Positions 1 through 10,117 of a stretch of 34,978 nt of DNA are shown here, piece by piece. The stretch spans positions 6,721,103 through 6,756,080 of the forward strand of contig JBOZIK010000001.1 in NCBI GenBank assembly GCA_051453625.1, given 5' to 3'. Source of the stretch: Welwitschia mirabilis. Lineage: Eukaryota; Gnetophyta; Gnetopsida; Welwitschiales. Position numbers and translations under genes: made by a program. Numbering within the stretch: the first letter of the stretch is position 1; every line of letters starts with the position of its first letter. Under the pieces are notes generated by a model. It saw nothing but the letters and a program-made list of their open reading frames with translations, searched no databases and had not been told where the DNA came from.

Positions 1-600
1 AAGCAACTTAAATTATCAAGCAAGCACATCAAACTCACAAAACCAAAATGATTCACTTAGGAATTCCATTGATGAGTTAAGAAAATCTTAAGAGAAAACA
101 AATTAAAACATTGAAAATCTCGTTAGTGTTCTACAACAAACTATGCTTGCTAGTCAAAAACCACAAAGATCACTTGCAACACAACCTTTACCCAACCCTA
201 ATGAAGTAAAAAAAGATTGTAAGGTTATGACAAGAAGTAGAAACGATACAACACTTCTTACCCATGAGGCTTCAATATCCCTTATCCAAGAGGCTTCAAT
301 ATACCAAAATGACAAAAATGATAAAAAAAAAAGAAGATATCAAAACCTTAGAAAACCATACTTTCCTCTCTCCTTTAAATAATGATAAAAACACTAATCC
401 TACCTTTGATGAGCATATTAAAGCCTTAATGTAAAATTTAAGCATAAATTTACCATTTTGAAAACTTTTTCAAGAGAATCCTAAAATTCTAAGTTGTGGA
501 AAAATCTAATTAGGAGGAAAAAAAATCAACTATACCTAGTAAAGTATTCTTAATCCAATCTATAACCAACTTTGTTTTACAAAAATGTCTAAATTTTAAG
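1..600 (+). pseudogene. gag C-terminal region and gag-protease linker, Athila-like
   Basis: Gag coats the RNA and builds the virus-like particle in the cytoplasm. This is the low-complexity end of gag leading into protease. The readable part at 143-382 contains SLATQPLPNPNEVKKDCKVM followed by TRSRND, which corresponds to the conserved CKAxTLRSGK-like motif that closes gag in Athila-type elements. A Lys/Asn-rich stretch follows. Around 510-600 the reading NFKDPGEAKF matches the usual 'KDPGSF' lead-in to protease. Several frameshifts and stops separate these pieces. The gag capsid and any zinc knuckle would lie left of the window. Identification rests mainly on the adjacent protease. Confidence 0.6.
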
Positions 601-975
601 GATCCAGGGGAAGCAAAATTTAGTGTGACATTAGAAGGAAACAAGAGAATAAAGAAAGCCTTAATAGATATAGGAGCAAGTGTTAACATTATGCCTTTAC
701 ACATTTGTCAACAACTGGGTTTGGAAAGCAGAATTGAGCCTACAAGGATTGTCTTAGAATTAGCAGATATATCAGTAAAGAAATATTTAAGAGTAATTAA
801 AGATTTGTTGATTTAAATCGAAGAATCATTCTATCTAATAGATGTGGTTGTAATCGAAGTTGAGCATAATGGAGATTACTCATTACCTCTAGGTAGACCT
901 TTCTATGCAATAGCCCATTGTATTCTTAATACTGGAACTAGAATGATGGAATATCACTTAGGAAATAAAAAAGTT
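601..975 (+). pseudogene. retropepsin (aspartic protease) of the Athila-like element
   Basis: Retropepsin cleaves the element's own polyprotein in the particle. The frame starting at 625 reads LIDIGASVNIMPLHICQQLG, where D-I-G-A-S is the active-site triplet in the Athila form (D-x-G). This is followed by a flap-like region with LELADISVKKYLRVIKDLLI. The frame is stopped by TAA at about 814. Reading through that stop continues the family pattern, with DVVVIEVEH and then LPLGRPF near 890-905, the usual second conserved block (LGRPFL). A frameshift follows near 965. The single aspartate is kept, so the early part is well preserved, but the whole is not translatable. Neighbours: gag end before it, and RT after a ~320 bp acidic linker. 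Confidence 0.85.
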
Positions 976-1299
976 TACCATTAGAGTATTTGATGTTGCT
1001 GAAAATGATATAGGTGATGAGTTGCATATTAAAGGAGAAATTAAACCAAGTCTATTTTTACAGCATCATCCACTTGAAGAAAGATGATTAATGCTTCATG
1101 ATCCTTTCTTTGATGATCCACTTGAAATAGAAAAATTGAAATCTTTTGATGATGATCAACTTAACTATGAGCATTTAGGAACTCACTATTTTGATCAGGA
1201 GAGTATAGAAATGGTGCAGAAGTCCAACATCTAAACAAAACTGAGATTTCTTATTTTGAGGGAGGTCGTCCCCTCTAGTCATATGAATGACAATCTGAG

Positions 1300-2345
1300 A
1301 TGACACTTAATATTGATAAAAATTTAATAGAAAATAAAAATTTGAATTTAAATTTGAAACCTTTACCCAGTGGACTAAAATATGTCTTCCTACGTGATGA
1401 TCAAAGCAAACCTTTGATAATAAACAAGAATCTTTTCCATCAACAAGAGTTAATTTTACTCTCACTTTTAAAATTTAAGGTTAATGTGTTTGCTTGGTCC
1501 CATAAAGATTTAACAGCCATTCCTACCTTCATTATTCAACATAAAATCTACCTTAAGAATAATGCAAAACTTGTTAGCAACACCAACGTAGACTAAACCC
1601 AGCCCTTAAACAAGTCATAAAAGATGAAATCATTAGATTAATGGATGCTAGAATTATTTATGCTATAGCTGACAGTGAGTGGGTTATCCATTTGATGGTA
1701 GAAAGTTTGGAAGTGGAGAATGTGTATTAATTTTAGAAAAATAAATGAAGTAACTAAAAAAGACTATTGTCCTTTACTTTTTCTTGACCAGATACTTGAT
1801 AGAATTCAAGGACACACTTTTTATTACTTTCTTTATGGGTATAGTGGTTACAATTAGGTCTTTATCACTAGTGAGGATTAAGTTAAAACTACTTTTACTT
1901 TACCTTTTAGAACTTTTGCCTTTAGATGCATGCCTTTTGAACTTTGTAATGCTTCTGATACTTTTCAATGTGCAATGATGGGTATATTTTTCGATATGTT
2001 AGAGGATTCAATTGAAAATGTTCTGGATGACTTCTCAATCTATGGTGCAAACTTTGAACAATTCTCAGAAAGGTTAGAGAAAGTCCTTGATAGATGTATT
2101 AACAATGGTTTATATTTAAGTTGGGAGAAGAGTTTCTTTTTAGTTGATAATGAAATTGTATTAGTCACCAAATTTTTAATAAAGAAATTGGAATGGGCCC
2201 TAAAAAAGTTAGTATCATTAAAAACCTAATTTCTCCAGCAAATGTAAAACAAGTTCTATCCTTCCTTGGTTATTATGGTTTTTATCATCGTCTCATTCAC
2301 AACTATGCTAAAATTTGTAAACTGTTTTACTTGTTACTTGAAAAA
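1300..2345 (+). pseudogene. reverse transcriptase domain of the Athila-like element
   Basis: The RT copies element RNA into DNA. The N-terminal linker at 1300-1596 (LKPLPSGLKYVFLRDD ... VFAWSHKDL) matches the segment that opens RT in Athila elements, ending in the 'HKIYL' strand. A frameshift follows. RLNPALKQVIKDEIIRLMDA is readable from about 1595 in the next frame. The palm block at 1745-1930 reads LDQILDRIQGHTFYYFLYGY, where the first catalytic aspartate (normally FLDGYSG) is tyrosine. The frame from 1930 has MPFELCNASDTFQ, a form of MPFGLCNAPATFQ, and the catalytic box VLDDFSIYG at about 2020-2046, keeping both aspartates. The thumb (SFLGYYGFYHRLI) follows near 2265. Stops, frameshifts and the D-to-Y change make it inactive. 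Confidence 0.92.
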
Positions 2346-2349
2346 GAAG

Positions 2350-2860
2350 CTAAATTTGATTAGAATGAATCTTGTCAGCTTGCTTTTGACACACTTAAAG
2401 ATAAAATCTCTTCTACACCTATTATAATAGGACCCAATTGGAATAAAGATTTTGGGTTAACGTGTGATGCTAGTAATATTGCTATGGATGGGATGCTTAG
2501 ACAAAAATATAAAAATTATTTTAAATTTATATCTTATAATAGTACAACTTTATCTAAATCTCAAATGAATTACACTACTACTAAAAAAGAAATGTTAGCA
2601 ATAATATTTTGCCTTGATACATCTAGACATTATCTTTTAGGCTTTCATATAAATATTTATACTGACCATGCAGCAATTAGATACCTCATGACCAAGAAAG
2701 ATTCTAGTGCTAGACTTATTAGATGAATCTTCCTCATGCAAGAATTTAATTTGACCATCATTGATAAAGCAGGAAAGCATAATAGTATAGTAGATCATTT
2801 GTCACATCATTCTTCCTCTATTGATGATCTTATGATTAATGATTCTTTTCTGGATAAATA
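2350..2860 (+). pseudogene. RNase H domain of the Athila-like element
   Basis: RNase H degrades the RNA strand of the RNA/DNA hybrid during reverse transcription. The longest open part is 2484-2726. Readable landmarks are TCDASNIAMDGMLRQ (first acidic residue, about 2463), NYTTTKKEMLAIIFCLD (catalytic Glu), HYLLGFHINIYTDHAAIRYL (Asp of YTDH, about 2661-2669) and, after a TGA stop at 2724, LTIIDKAGKHN ... DHLSHH. The last corresponds to the 'NxVADxLSR' end of the domain. The D-E-D set is kept, unlike the RT aspartate. Short in-frame stops at about 2362 and 2724 break it. It follows RT directly, as in all Ty3/gypsy elements. Confidence 0.9.
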
Positions 2861-2876
2861 ACGTTTTGCGATATCT

Positions 2877-3274
2877 TCTACTCATTCTCCCCCTTGATAT
2901 GCTGACATTGTTAGTTATCTTGTTACCATGAAAACACCACAACTTTGGACTTATAATCAAAGAAAATCCTTTCTCCATAGAATAGGTGATTATGAATGGA
3001 TAGAGCCACATCTTTATTGTAGGTGCAAAGACCAAATCATGTGAAAATGTGTGCCCAAAGGGAAAAAATCAGACATCCTTCATCTTTTCCATGGTAATGT
3101 TTGTGGAGGTCATTTTAATACATAAAAAACAACTATGAAAATCCTCCATTCTGGTTTTTATGGACTTAATTTCTAGGACTCTTTTGATTTTACTACAAGG
3201 TGTGATTCTGGTCAACATTATGATAGCCTTATTCGTTCTCAAGAGATGTCCCATAAACCTATTCTTAAATGTGA
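2877..3274 (+). pseudogene. integrase N-terminal (zinc-binding) region, cut by a gap
   Basis: Integrase inserts the cDNA into host chromatin. After RNase H the sequence reads YADIVSYLVTMKTPQLWTYN, a typical linker of Athila-type pol. Next come IGDYEWIEPHLYCRCKDQIM, a region with HLFHGNVCGGHFNT (the H-H part of the HHCC zinc finger), and KTTMKILHSGFYG. The downstream C-C part is blurred by frameshifts (RCDSGQHYDSLIR). TGA and TAG stops interrupt it near 2899, 3041, 3123 and 3174. The D,D-35-E catalytic core would follow and lies wholly in the N run. The 442 N are close to the length I would expect for the missing core, so the core may exist in the real chromosome. Confidence 0.82.
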
Positions 3275-3716
3275 NNNNNNNNNNNNNNNNNNNNNNNNNN
3301 NNNNNNNNNNNNNNNNNNNNNNNNNNNNNNNNNNNNNNNNNNNNNNNNNNNNNNNNNNNNNNNNNNNNNNNNNNNNNNNNNNNNNNNNNNNNNNNNNNNN
3401 NNNNNNNNNNNNNNNNNNNNNNNNNNNNNNNNNNNNNNNNNNNNNNNNNNNNNNNNNNNNNNNNNNNNNNNNNNNNNNNNNNNNNNNNNNNNNNNNNNNN
3501 NNNNNNNNNNNNNNNNNNNNNNNNNNNNNNNNNNNNNNNNNNNNNNNNNNNNNNNNNNNNNNNNNNNNNNNNNNNNNNNNNNNNNNNNNNNNNNNNNNNN
3601 NNNNNNNNNNNNNNNNNNNNNNNNNNNNNNNNNNNNNNNNNNNNNNNNNNNNNNNNNNNNNNNNNNNNNNNNNNNNNNNNNNNNNNNNNNNNNNNNNNNN
3701 NNNNNNNNNNNNNNNN
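3275..3716. other. assembly gap, 442 N (integrase core missing)
   Basis: A run of N of irregular length. Flanking reading frames are integrase N-terminal on the left and integrase C-terminal on the right, so the unseen bases should hold the integrase catalytic core. Any reading frame crossing the gap is meaningless. Confidence 0.98.
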
Positions 3717-3718
3717 AT

Positions 3719-3964
3719 GAACTTGTATATGGAAAAGTTTGTGTTTTACTTCTTGATGTGTGTTATAACTCTTATCATTCTTCCCATCAACTTAATCTTG
3801 TATACCTTCATGAGAGTCTTAAACACAAATTAGCTCAACTTGATCATCTTGATGGAAAACATACTTGTGTTATACATCGTCAACTCATTCACAAAGTCCA
3901 AGCTAAGTTCAACATGATAAAAAGTTACTTAATGAAAACTTTGAACTAGGTCAAATTGTCCTTT
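3719..3964 (+). pseudogene. integrase C-terminal region of the Athila-like element
   Basis: Reading from 3719 gives ELVYGKVCVLLLDV, the counterpart of the conserved 'RLVYGKxCHLPVE' that follows the integrase core in Athila/Tat elements. Then come HQLNLVYLHESLKHKLAQLD and a helical stretch (LIHKVQAKFNMIKSYL) where family members carry 'YK.K.K..HD'. After a frameshift near 3930 the reading NENFELGQIVL matches the 'F..GD.VLL' strand of the integrase C-terminal domain, which binds DNA without strong sequence preference. The next gap begins immediately afterwards. Family membership rests on position and wording together. Confidence 0.8.
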
Positions 3965-4787
3965 NNNNNNNNNNNNNNNNNNNNNNNNNNNNNNNNNNNN
4001 NNNNNNNNNNNNNNNNNNNNNNNNNNNNNNNNNNNNNNNNNNNNNNNNNNNNNNNNNNNNNNNNNNNNNNNNNNNNNNNNNNNNNNNNNNNNNNNNNNNN
4101 NNNNNNNNNNNNNNNNNNNNNNNNNNNNNNNNNNNNNNNNNNNNNNNNNNNNNNNNNNNNNNNNNNNNNNNNNNNNNNNNNNNNNNNNNNNNNNNNNNNN
4201 NNNNNNNNNNNNNNNNNNNNNNNNNNNNNNNNNNNNNNNNNNNNNNNNNNNNNNNNNNNNNNNNNNNNNNNNNNNNNNNNNNNNNNNNNNNNNNNNNNNN
4301 NNNNNNNNNNNNNNNNNNNNNNNNNNNNNNNNNNNNNNNNNNNNNNNNNNNNNNNNNNNNNNNNNNNNNNNNNNNNNNNNNNNNNNNNNNNNNNNNNNNN
4401 NNNNNNNNNNNNNNNNNNNNNNNNNNNNNNNNNNNNNNNNNNNNNNNNNNNNNNNNNNNNNNNNNNNNNNNNNNNNNNNNNNNNNNNNNNNNNNNNNNNN
4501 NNNNNNNNNNNNNNNNNNNNNNNNNNNNNNNNNNNNNNNNNNNNNNNNNNNNNNNNNNNNNNNNNNNNNNNNNNNNNNNNNNNNNNNNNNNNNNNNNNNN
4601 NNNNNNNNNNNNNNNNNNNNNNNNNNNNNNNNNNNNNNNNNNNNNNNNNNNNNNNNNNNNNNNNNNNNNNNNNNNNNNNNNNNNNNNNNNNNNNNNNNNN
4701 NNNNNNNNNNNNNNNNNNNNNNNNNNNNNNNNNNNNNNNNNNNNNNNNNNNNNNNNNNNNNNNNNNNNNNNNNNNNNNNNNNNNNNN
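3965..4787. other. assembly gap, 823 N
   Basis: A run of N of irregular length directly after the integrase tail. It should hold the end of pol and the start of the spacer before the env-like ORF. Nothing inside can be read. Confidence 0.98.
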
Positions 4788-5562
4788 CAGAGACATTGCT
4801 TGTTTTCTAAACTCTTAGTATTTCCACATGATCATTTCACTCTTAAGGATTCAGGTGTGTTTTAGAGCATGAGTAGGTGAGTTCATTTCTGAGCAGCTTT
4901 TGATCTTATCATTCATTATTCTAAGCGTTTAATCTTTGGTATCATCATAATCATTGCCTTATTAAGTAGAACTTCATAAAGTCATACGTTTGTTATGCAT
5001 TTTTACTCAGGTGGTTTTATTATATCTTCCAATGGGGTTTGCTAGTTAGAATTTAGAGTAGGTATGCTATCTTCTTCATGTTCTTTGTGTCCATTTTCAT
5101 TCTGTTTTTTTCAATTATTTGGTTTGTTATTTTAAAGTCATTTTTGTACTTTTTTATCCACATCTATGACCTTATCATTCAGCAGTTTTCTTATTCATGT
5201 CATTTCTTTCAATAACAAGTTGATTTTCTTTTAACATTTTTAGGCAACCATACCTTATTATTTAGTATTTTTATGAGTTTCCTTTGAAACTTTTAGAGTT
5301 CTACATATTTTTAAGATTATTCACAGTTTGAGGACATTTGTTAAGTTTTTTTTTTTTTGACATCTTTCATCCTACTAAGTGCATTTTTCATTGCCCTATC
5401 TTTCAATTCTTTTGCATTTTTCCTCCTCATCTCCATTCATCATGAATCTTCACCATTCCCAATTTTTTGAGCTTTCTAATACATTCTAATACCTTCACGA
5501 TGCTATATGAGCCTAACTTGTTTGGCTAATATCTCAAATTTTCTAAAAATTGCTTAAAGTCT
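4788..5562. other. noncoding spacer between pol and env-like ORF
   Basis: T-rich sequence with short homopolymers (for example the T run at about 5347-5358) and no frame that reads like a protein. It lies inside the element by position. I see no LTR ends or primer site in it. Confidence 0.5.
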
Positions 5563-5662
5563 TATCATCCACATGATTGTCCAGATGACACTGTGGATGA
5601 CATTAGGATTTTTCTAATAATCATCCTAGGGCTATCGTCTGGATGATGCAACTGGACAATGG
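5563..5662. repeat. cluster of self-complementary motifs upstream of env-like ORF
   Basis: About 100 bp contain several related short motifs on both strands: ATTGTCCAGATGAC (5577), TGTGGATGACAT (5592), ATCATCCTAGGG (5620), ATCGTCTGGATGAT (5634) and CTGGACAATGG (5652). ATTGTCCAG and CTGGACAAT are exact reverse complements ~75 bp apart, so the cluster could fold into a hairpin. Similar motifs recur at 9212-9372, in the tentative 3' LTR. Function unknown; a cis-regulatory role is inference. Confidence 0.5.
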
Positions 5663-5836
5663 TGCAATAAAATTGTGGTTCAGCTTCTTTTTCCTCATTT
5701 TTCTTTCATTCTCTATCATTTCTACCCATTCTACTGAGAGAAAAAAGTGCCCTTAGTTCCTGCCAACATGCTAGAACTTGTCCTACACCAGTTCATCCCC
5801 CAGATTTCCATATTTTAGCAAATTCTCAAAAATGAG

Positions 5837-6391
5837 GTATGTTTTTCTCTCCCTCATTATTTTTTAAATTTTTATTCTATTTTTGAGCCTTTAGAAACAT
5901 AATTTCCCCATATGTTGTTTAGTTTTTTAAGATCTTTGATTAGGAACTTACGAATCTGGTTTTCATTACGTATTTTCCAAGTTATAATGAATTGTGTACT
6001 TTACGAGGTAGAACTAGGTTTTTCACTTTAAACCTCATTTTCTCGCAGATGGTAAATTGAAATGTTGTGGTCCTTTAGGGAAATTGTTTAATACAATGCA
6101 CTCTTGGATTTTAGTGGATTAGATTTTTTGTTTGAGCACACTTTCATTTTTCACTTTATGGGAGGTCCCCCTAAAATACATATTTTAACTTTTTTGCATG
6201 TTTCACATTTTTCTTCGCATGACTAGGTAATATGGGATGTATTAACACTTTTAAGGGGGAAGTAGGGCATATTTTCATAATTTTGACACATTTTAAATTA
6301 GTTTATGGGATCATTTTGAGCATCCACATGACGTATTTTAGCTATATTCACTTGATCTAGTGTGATGTCTTGCATATTTATGGTTGAGTAG
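5837..6391 (+). other. predicted intron of the env-position ORF (555 bp)
   Basis: The donor is AG|GTATGTTTTT at 5836/5837 and the acceptor is TTGAGTAG|GTCACAC at 6391/6392. The interval is T-rich, with no readable protein. Removing it fuses the only upstream ATG in frame to the basic exon 2 start. Not confirmed by RNA. Confidence 0.5.
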
Positions 6392-6648
6392 GTCACACAC
6401 ACGTAGAGCTAGACCAGTGGAGGCTAAGGTTGATGCTATTAAGAAAAAGACTGATTCATTAGCACCACTAGAGATTGAGCAAGCAGAGCCCATCCATCCT
6501 CCACCTCTGCATTCTCGATCATTGACTATCTAGACTGCGATCATTTGTGTTGATAGGTACTTTGGTGATTTCATGAGCCGCATGGAGGTAAAGGTGGACT
6601 AGAGATTGATAGACTTACAACTCTAGTGGACATTAGACACATAGAACA

Positions 6649-7501
6649 NNNNNNNNNNNNNNNNNNNNNNNNNNNNNNNNNNNNNNNNNNNNNNNNNNNN
6701 NNNNNNNNNNNNNNNNNNNNNNNNNNNNNNNNNNNNNNNNNNNNNNNNNNNNNNNNNNNNNNNNNNNNNNNNNNNNNNNNNNNNNNNNNNNNNNNNNNNN
6801 NNNNNNNNNNNNNNNNNNNNNNNNNNNNNNNNNNNNNNNNNNNNNNNNNNNNNNNNNNNNNNNNNNNNNNNNNNNNNNNNNNNNNNNNNNNNNNNNNNNN
6901 NNNNNNNNNNNNNNNNNNNNNNNNNNNNNNNNNNNNNNNNNNNNNNNNNNNNNNNNNNNNNNNNNNNNNNNNNNNNNNNNNNNNNNNNNNNNNNNNNNNN
7001 NNNNNNNNNNNNNNNNNNNNNNNNNNNNNNNNNNNNNNNNNNNNNNNNNNNNNNNNNNNNNNNNNNNNNNNNNNNNNNNNNNNNNNNNNNNNNNNNNNNN
7101 NNNNNNNNNNNNNNNNNNNNNNNNNNNNNNNNNNNNNNNNNNNNNNNNNNNNNNNNNNNNNNNNNNNNNNNNNNNNNNNNNNNNNNNNNNNNNNNNNNNN
7201 NNNNNNNNNNNNNNNNNNNNNNNNNNNNNNNNNNNNNNNNNNNNNNNNNNNNNNNNNNNNNNNNNNNNNNNNNNNNNNNNNNNNNNNNNNNNNNNNNNNN
7301 NNNNNNNNNNNNNNNNNNNNNNNNNNNNNNNNNNNNNNNNNNNNNNNNNNNNNNNNNNNNNNNNNNNNNNNNNNNNNNNNNNNNNNNNNNNNNNNNNNNN
7401 NNNNNNNNNNNNNNNNNNNNNNNNNNNNNNNNNNNNNNNNNNNNNNNNNNNNNNNNNNNNNNNNNNNNNNNNNNNNNNNNNNNNNNNNNNNNNNNNNNNN
7501 N
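6649..7501. other. assembly gap, 853 N (inside env-position ORF)
   Basis: A run of N of irregular length between the N-terminal part of exon 2 and the FYNTM block. Long reading frames that cross it are artefacts of the N. Confidence 0.98.
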
Positions 7502-8455
7502 ACACATACTATGTATCTAAGACCAAGGAGTTTTATAACACTATGCATATAGAGCATCGCTGCGATGCCCGTGACTAGCTTGTGGATATGATTGTAGCTA
7601 CTATTTAGGGTCACGAGACCATCATCCTTCCAAACCACATTACAGTAATGATTGAGCTAGCAACACAGAGAAGTGTCATACGTAAGATGCAACATTAGAT
7701 ATTCCAGCAATTTTGACTCTAGATAGACAGGGCATTTTGGTGACATAGTTGACTTCTATCTATCGGATTTTGCACAGAGGGTTCATTTACAACATCAGCT
7801 CATCTTTTCATGGTAGTCATACTATGGTGGTGCATCTATAGATTTTGGTAGTGTTTAGGCAGGGTGAGCAAATGGACTTATTCACATTTATCTGGAAGAG
7901 ACTCAGGTCCATGGTAGAGGCACACCAACTTTAGACTATGGGATATCTATGCCTCCTCTCAGTCATGTTTAGATGATTTGGCATACTAGAGCTTGTAGGC
8001 AAGTAGTGATTCATGCATATACAGACTTTAGCTCATTACCTACAGGACATGGATATATAGGTACCAGGAGAGGCAGAGAGACCTTATGTACAGAGACCTG
8101 CAATTAGAGCTTCTATAGAGTAGATTCAGGCCATCCTAGTAAGACTACTTAGACCATCAGCTGGATCGTAGACCGAGGCATTTCTATACTAGAGCAGAGA
8201 ATCTAGATGATTGAGAGGAGAGTACAGCACACTCAGGAGAAGTTGGTGGATGTGCGAAAACGCATCCTACAGATAGAGCACAGTGTGATGATAGACCTTC
8301 CAGAGACTGTTCGAGTATAGGGAGATGAGAAAGCACAGACGATTATGACACTTGATCATTGTTTCCCTGCAGTTCCTAAGCATCCTCCCTCTTTTCCTCC
8401 TACACCTGATCTTGCCATCCATCAAGAGTTTATTATGACCAGATGAGGAGAGTAA

Positions 8456-8963
8456 TTATTTAATGTTGTATTTTTGTACCTTCTCGTCTATGTGTCGTAT
8501 AAAACTCATGATATTGAGTATCATCATGGTGTATGTTTTTATTGCTAGATTTTATGTATATTTTTTACAAATCATTTTTCTTCATACTTCATGATGAGGA
8601 TCATCTATGTTATACACATTTATATTTTCTATCTGCTGTACATTTAAGTAAGGGGCTATTAATTACCAATATATTTAATGATATCTTTCCAAAAATGTTT
8701 TCACAGGATTTTCTTTTTCAAAATCAATTTTTGAGCCTATTGTCCCTTACATCATACAGACGACCACTAAGATGATATTATGATCAGTTGCACTACACAA
8801 ATGAAAATGTTTAGTTATCTATTTTTGACATTTCTATTCCATATTCTAAGATTACTAAAAATCTTTCTTAGTTTAATTCACAGTTTTCTAATTAATTTAT
8901 TGTTAGACAATTTAGCTCGCAATCGTGGTTATTCACCTAGTTTTTTTAGGGACTGACAAGGCT
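8456..8963. other. noncoding tail after env-position ORF
   Basis: AT-rich DNA. One open stretch at 8533-8775 translates to a hydrophobic Phe/Leu-rich peptide with no family resemblance and is probably chance. Confidence 0.4.
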
Positions 8964-8976
8964 AGGTGGGAGGCTA
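8964..8976 (+). promoter_or_regulatory. possible polypurine tract of the Athila-like element
   Basis: AGGTGGGAGGCT lies directly before TGTTGTGCTGCC (8977). A purine run followed by TG is the expected plus-strand primer and 3' LTR start. It is short and impure, so the call is weak. Confidence 0.3.
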
Positions 8977-10117
8977 TGTTGTGCTGCCAAATTGTATGTA
9001 CTTGATAAGGTATTTTGAGTAGTTTTATAGGAAATTAGACATGTTTATGATAAGATTTGACAATAATAAAGAGATAAAGCAAATGTCACAGAAACATGCA
9101 ATCTTCATTACATTTTACAGCATTTTAAGCAATTTATAATACTTCTTATCTGAAGCAACAGTTCTGTAATAAAAAAGGATAATGCCACACATGAAATACT
9201 TTATAAAATCCCATTGTCTACCTAATCGTCTGGATAACTGTATGAATGAAAAATACACTTAAGCTAATGACGATAACTACTAGATCAATCTGCCAACTAA
9301 TATGGAACTCTTATGATATGGCATCATCTACTGTGATGTTCGAATGACTAGTAGGATGACACCTAAAATAAACGCTTTACCAAACTTCATCAAACTTTGA
9401 ACATTTGTCTTACACTTTCTTGCATGATTGTTAGGGTTATTTGCATGTCTGATACTCCTTTTTTATTTTAGGGTCTGTTTGTAATAGATACCTCCTTCGC
9501 CTTCGACTCCATTTTTATCTTTGTTTACACTAGAAATTCTTGTGACAGGAGATAAAAGGGCCAAAGGTTCATCCATTATTATTACAGAGAAATGTCTTCC
9601 TTGGTGTTCAGCTATGTATACTTCATTAAGGTGCTACTGCTTTGTAACATGAATGTTGATTCACTTTTAATCGAAACTCTATTTTTATTTTGATATCTTT
9701 TATTTTATGTAGCTCTCTTAGGGTTTATGTTGCCTCTGATTATGTAATAGCTTCTTTGATGATATAGATCACAAGGGTAACCTTTGCTAAGGTTGACATT
9801 ATTAGTTTAGGTACATTGCATTTCATTTCCTAAATTAACTTTGCATTGTTTTCATATTCTGTTCGACGTACCTAATAGCTTAGGTTGATCTTGGTCTAAT
9901 GATGACATTCCTTAATTGATCTAGGTTTTATAGGGTCAACCTCCATAACAGGTTGATTTGGTAATCAGATAGAAGTTTCATTTAGCTTAGTCTTGCATTT
10001 CATTTGCATAGTGTATTTATTTGCATTGTTATTTGCATTATTATTTCATTCTACTTTGAGGATACATTATTTAATTTGTAAAATCAATTCTCTTTCTTCT
10101 CGTTCGTGCCTTCAACA
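8977..10117 (+). repeat. tentative 3' LTR of the Athila-like element
   Basis: Bounded by TGTTGTGCTG after a purine tract and by TTCAACA, giving TG...CA ends and 1,141 bp. It contains motifs of the same kind as the cluster at 5563-5662 (ATCGTCTGGATAAC at 9225, GCATCATCTACTGTGATG at 9320, TAGGATGACACC at 9353). The 5' LTR is outside the window, so no pairwise LTR comparison is possible and both ends are guesses. Confidence 0.28.

Larger units (their letters stand above)
5832..8455 (+). pseudogene. env-position ORF of Athila-like element, two exons, 'putative plant transposon protein' type
   Basis: Proposed exon 1 is ATG-AG at 5832-5836, followed by GTATGT (consensus 5' splice site). Exon 2 starts at 6392 after a TAG 3' site. 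Joining them gives MRSHTRRARPVEAKVD without a break, as expected for a basic, Arg-rich start. After an N run, the right part has KEFYNTMHIEH, a middle with LHRGFIYNISSSFHGSHTM and MDLFTFIWKRL, and YLCLLSVMFR near 7950. This order resembles the domain Pfam calls putative plant transposon protein (PF20167). The C-terminus (ERRVQHTQEKLVDVRKRILQ) looks coiled-coil and ends at TGA 8444 or TAA 8453. Many stops and frameshifts make it a pseudogene. Function is unknown for the family; 'env-like' refers to position only. Confidence 0.65.
1..8976 (+). mobile_element. Ty3/gypsy Athila-like retrotransposon, decayed, 5' end outside window
   Basis: Seen: on the plus strand, in order, a gag end, a DIGAS protease, reverse transcriptase, RNase H, an integrase zinc-finger region, an integrase C-terminal part, and a separate long ORF after pol. 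The order PR-RT-RH-IN is Ty3/gypsy. The wording of the protease (LIDIGASVNIMPL), of the gag end (CKVMTRS) and of the integrase tail (LVYGK) is that of the plant Athila/Tat branch. An additional env-position ORF after integrase is a known trait of Athila-type elements. Many in-frame stops and frameshifts and a lost RT aspartate show it is dead. Three N runs remove the integrase core, the post-pol segment and part of the env-like ORF. The 5' LTR lies left of the window; a 3' LTR is only tentatively placed. Lineage assignment is by motif reading, without a tree. Confidence 0.85.

Noticed and set aside
3160-4810. Long open frames on both strands across N runs
   Set aside because: They are open only because N hides stops. 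The same applies to frames across 6571-7638, 12369-12632 and 28931-29213.
8533-8775. Plus-strand 80-residue frame rich in Phe/Leu
   Set aside because: AT-rich composition alone gives such hydrophobic frames; no start context, family motif or conservation evidence.
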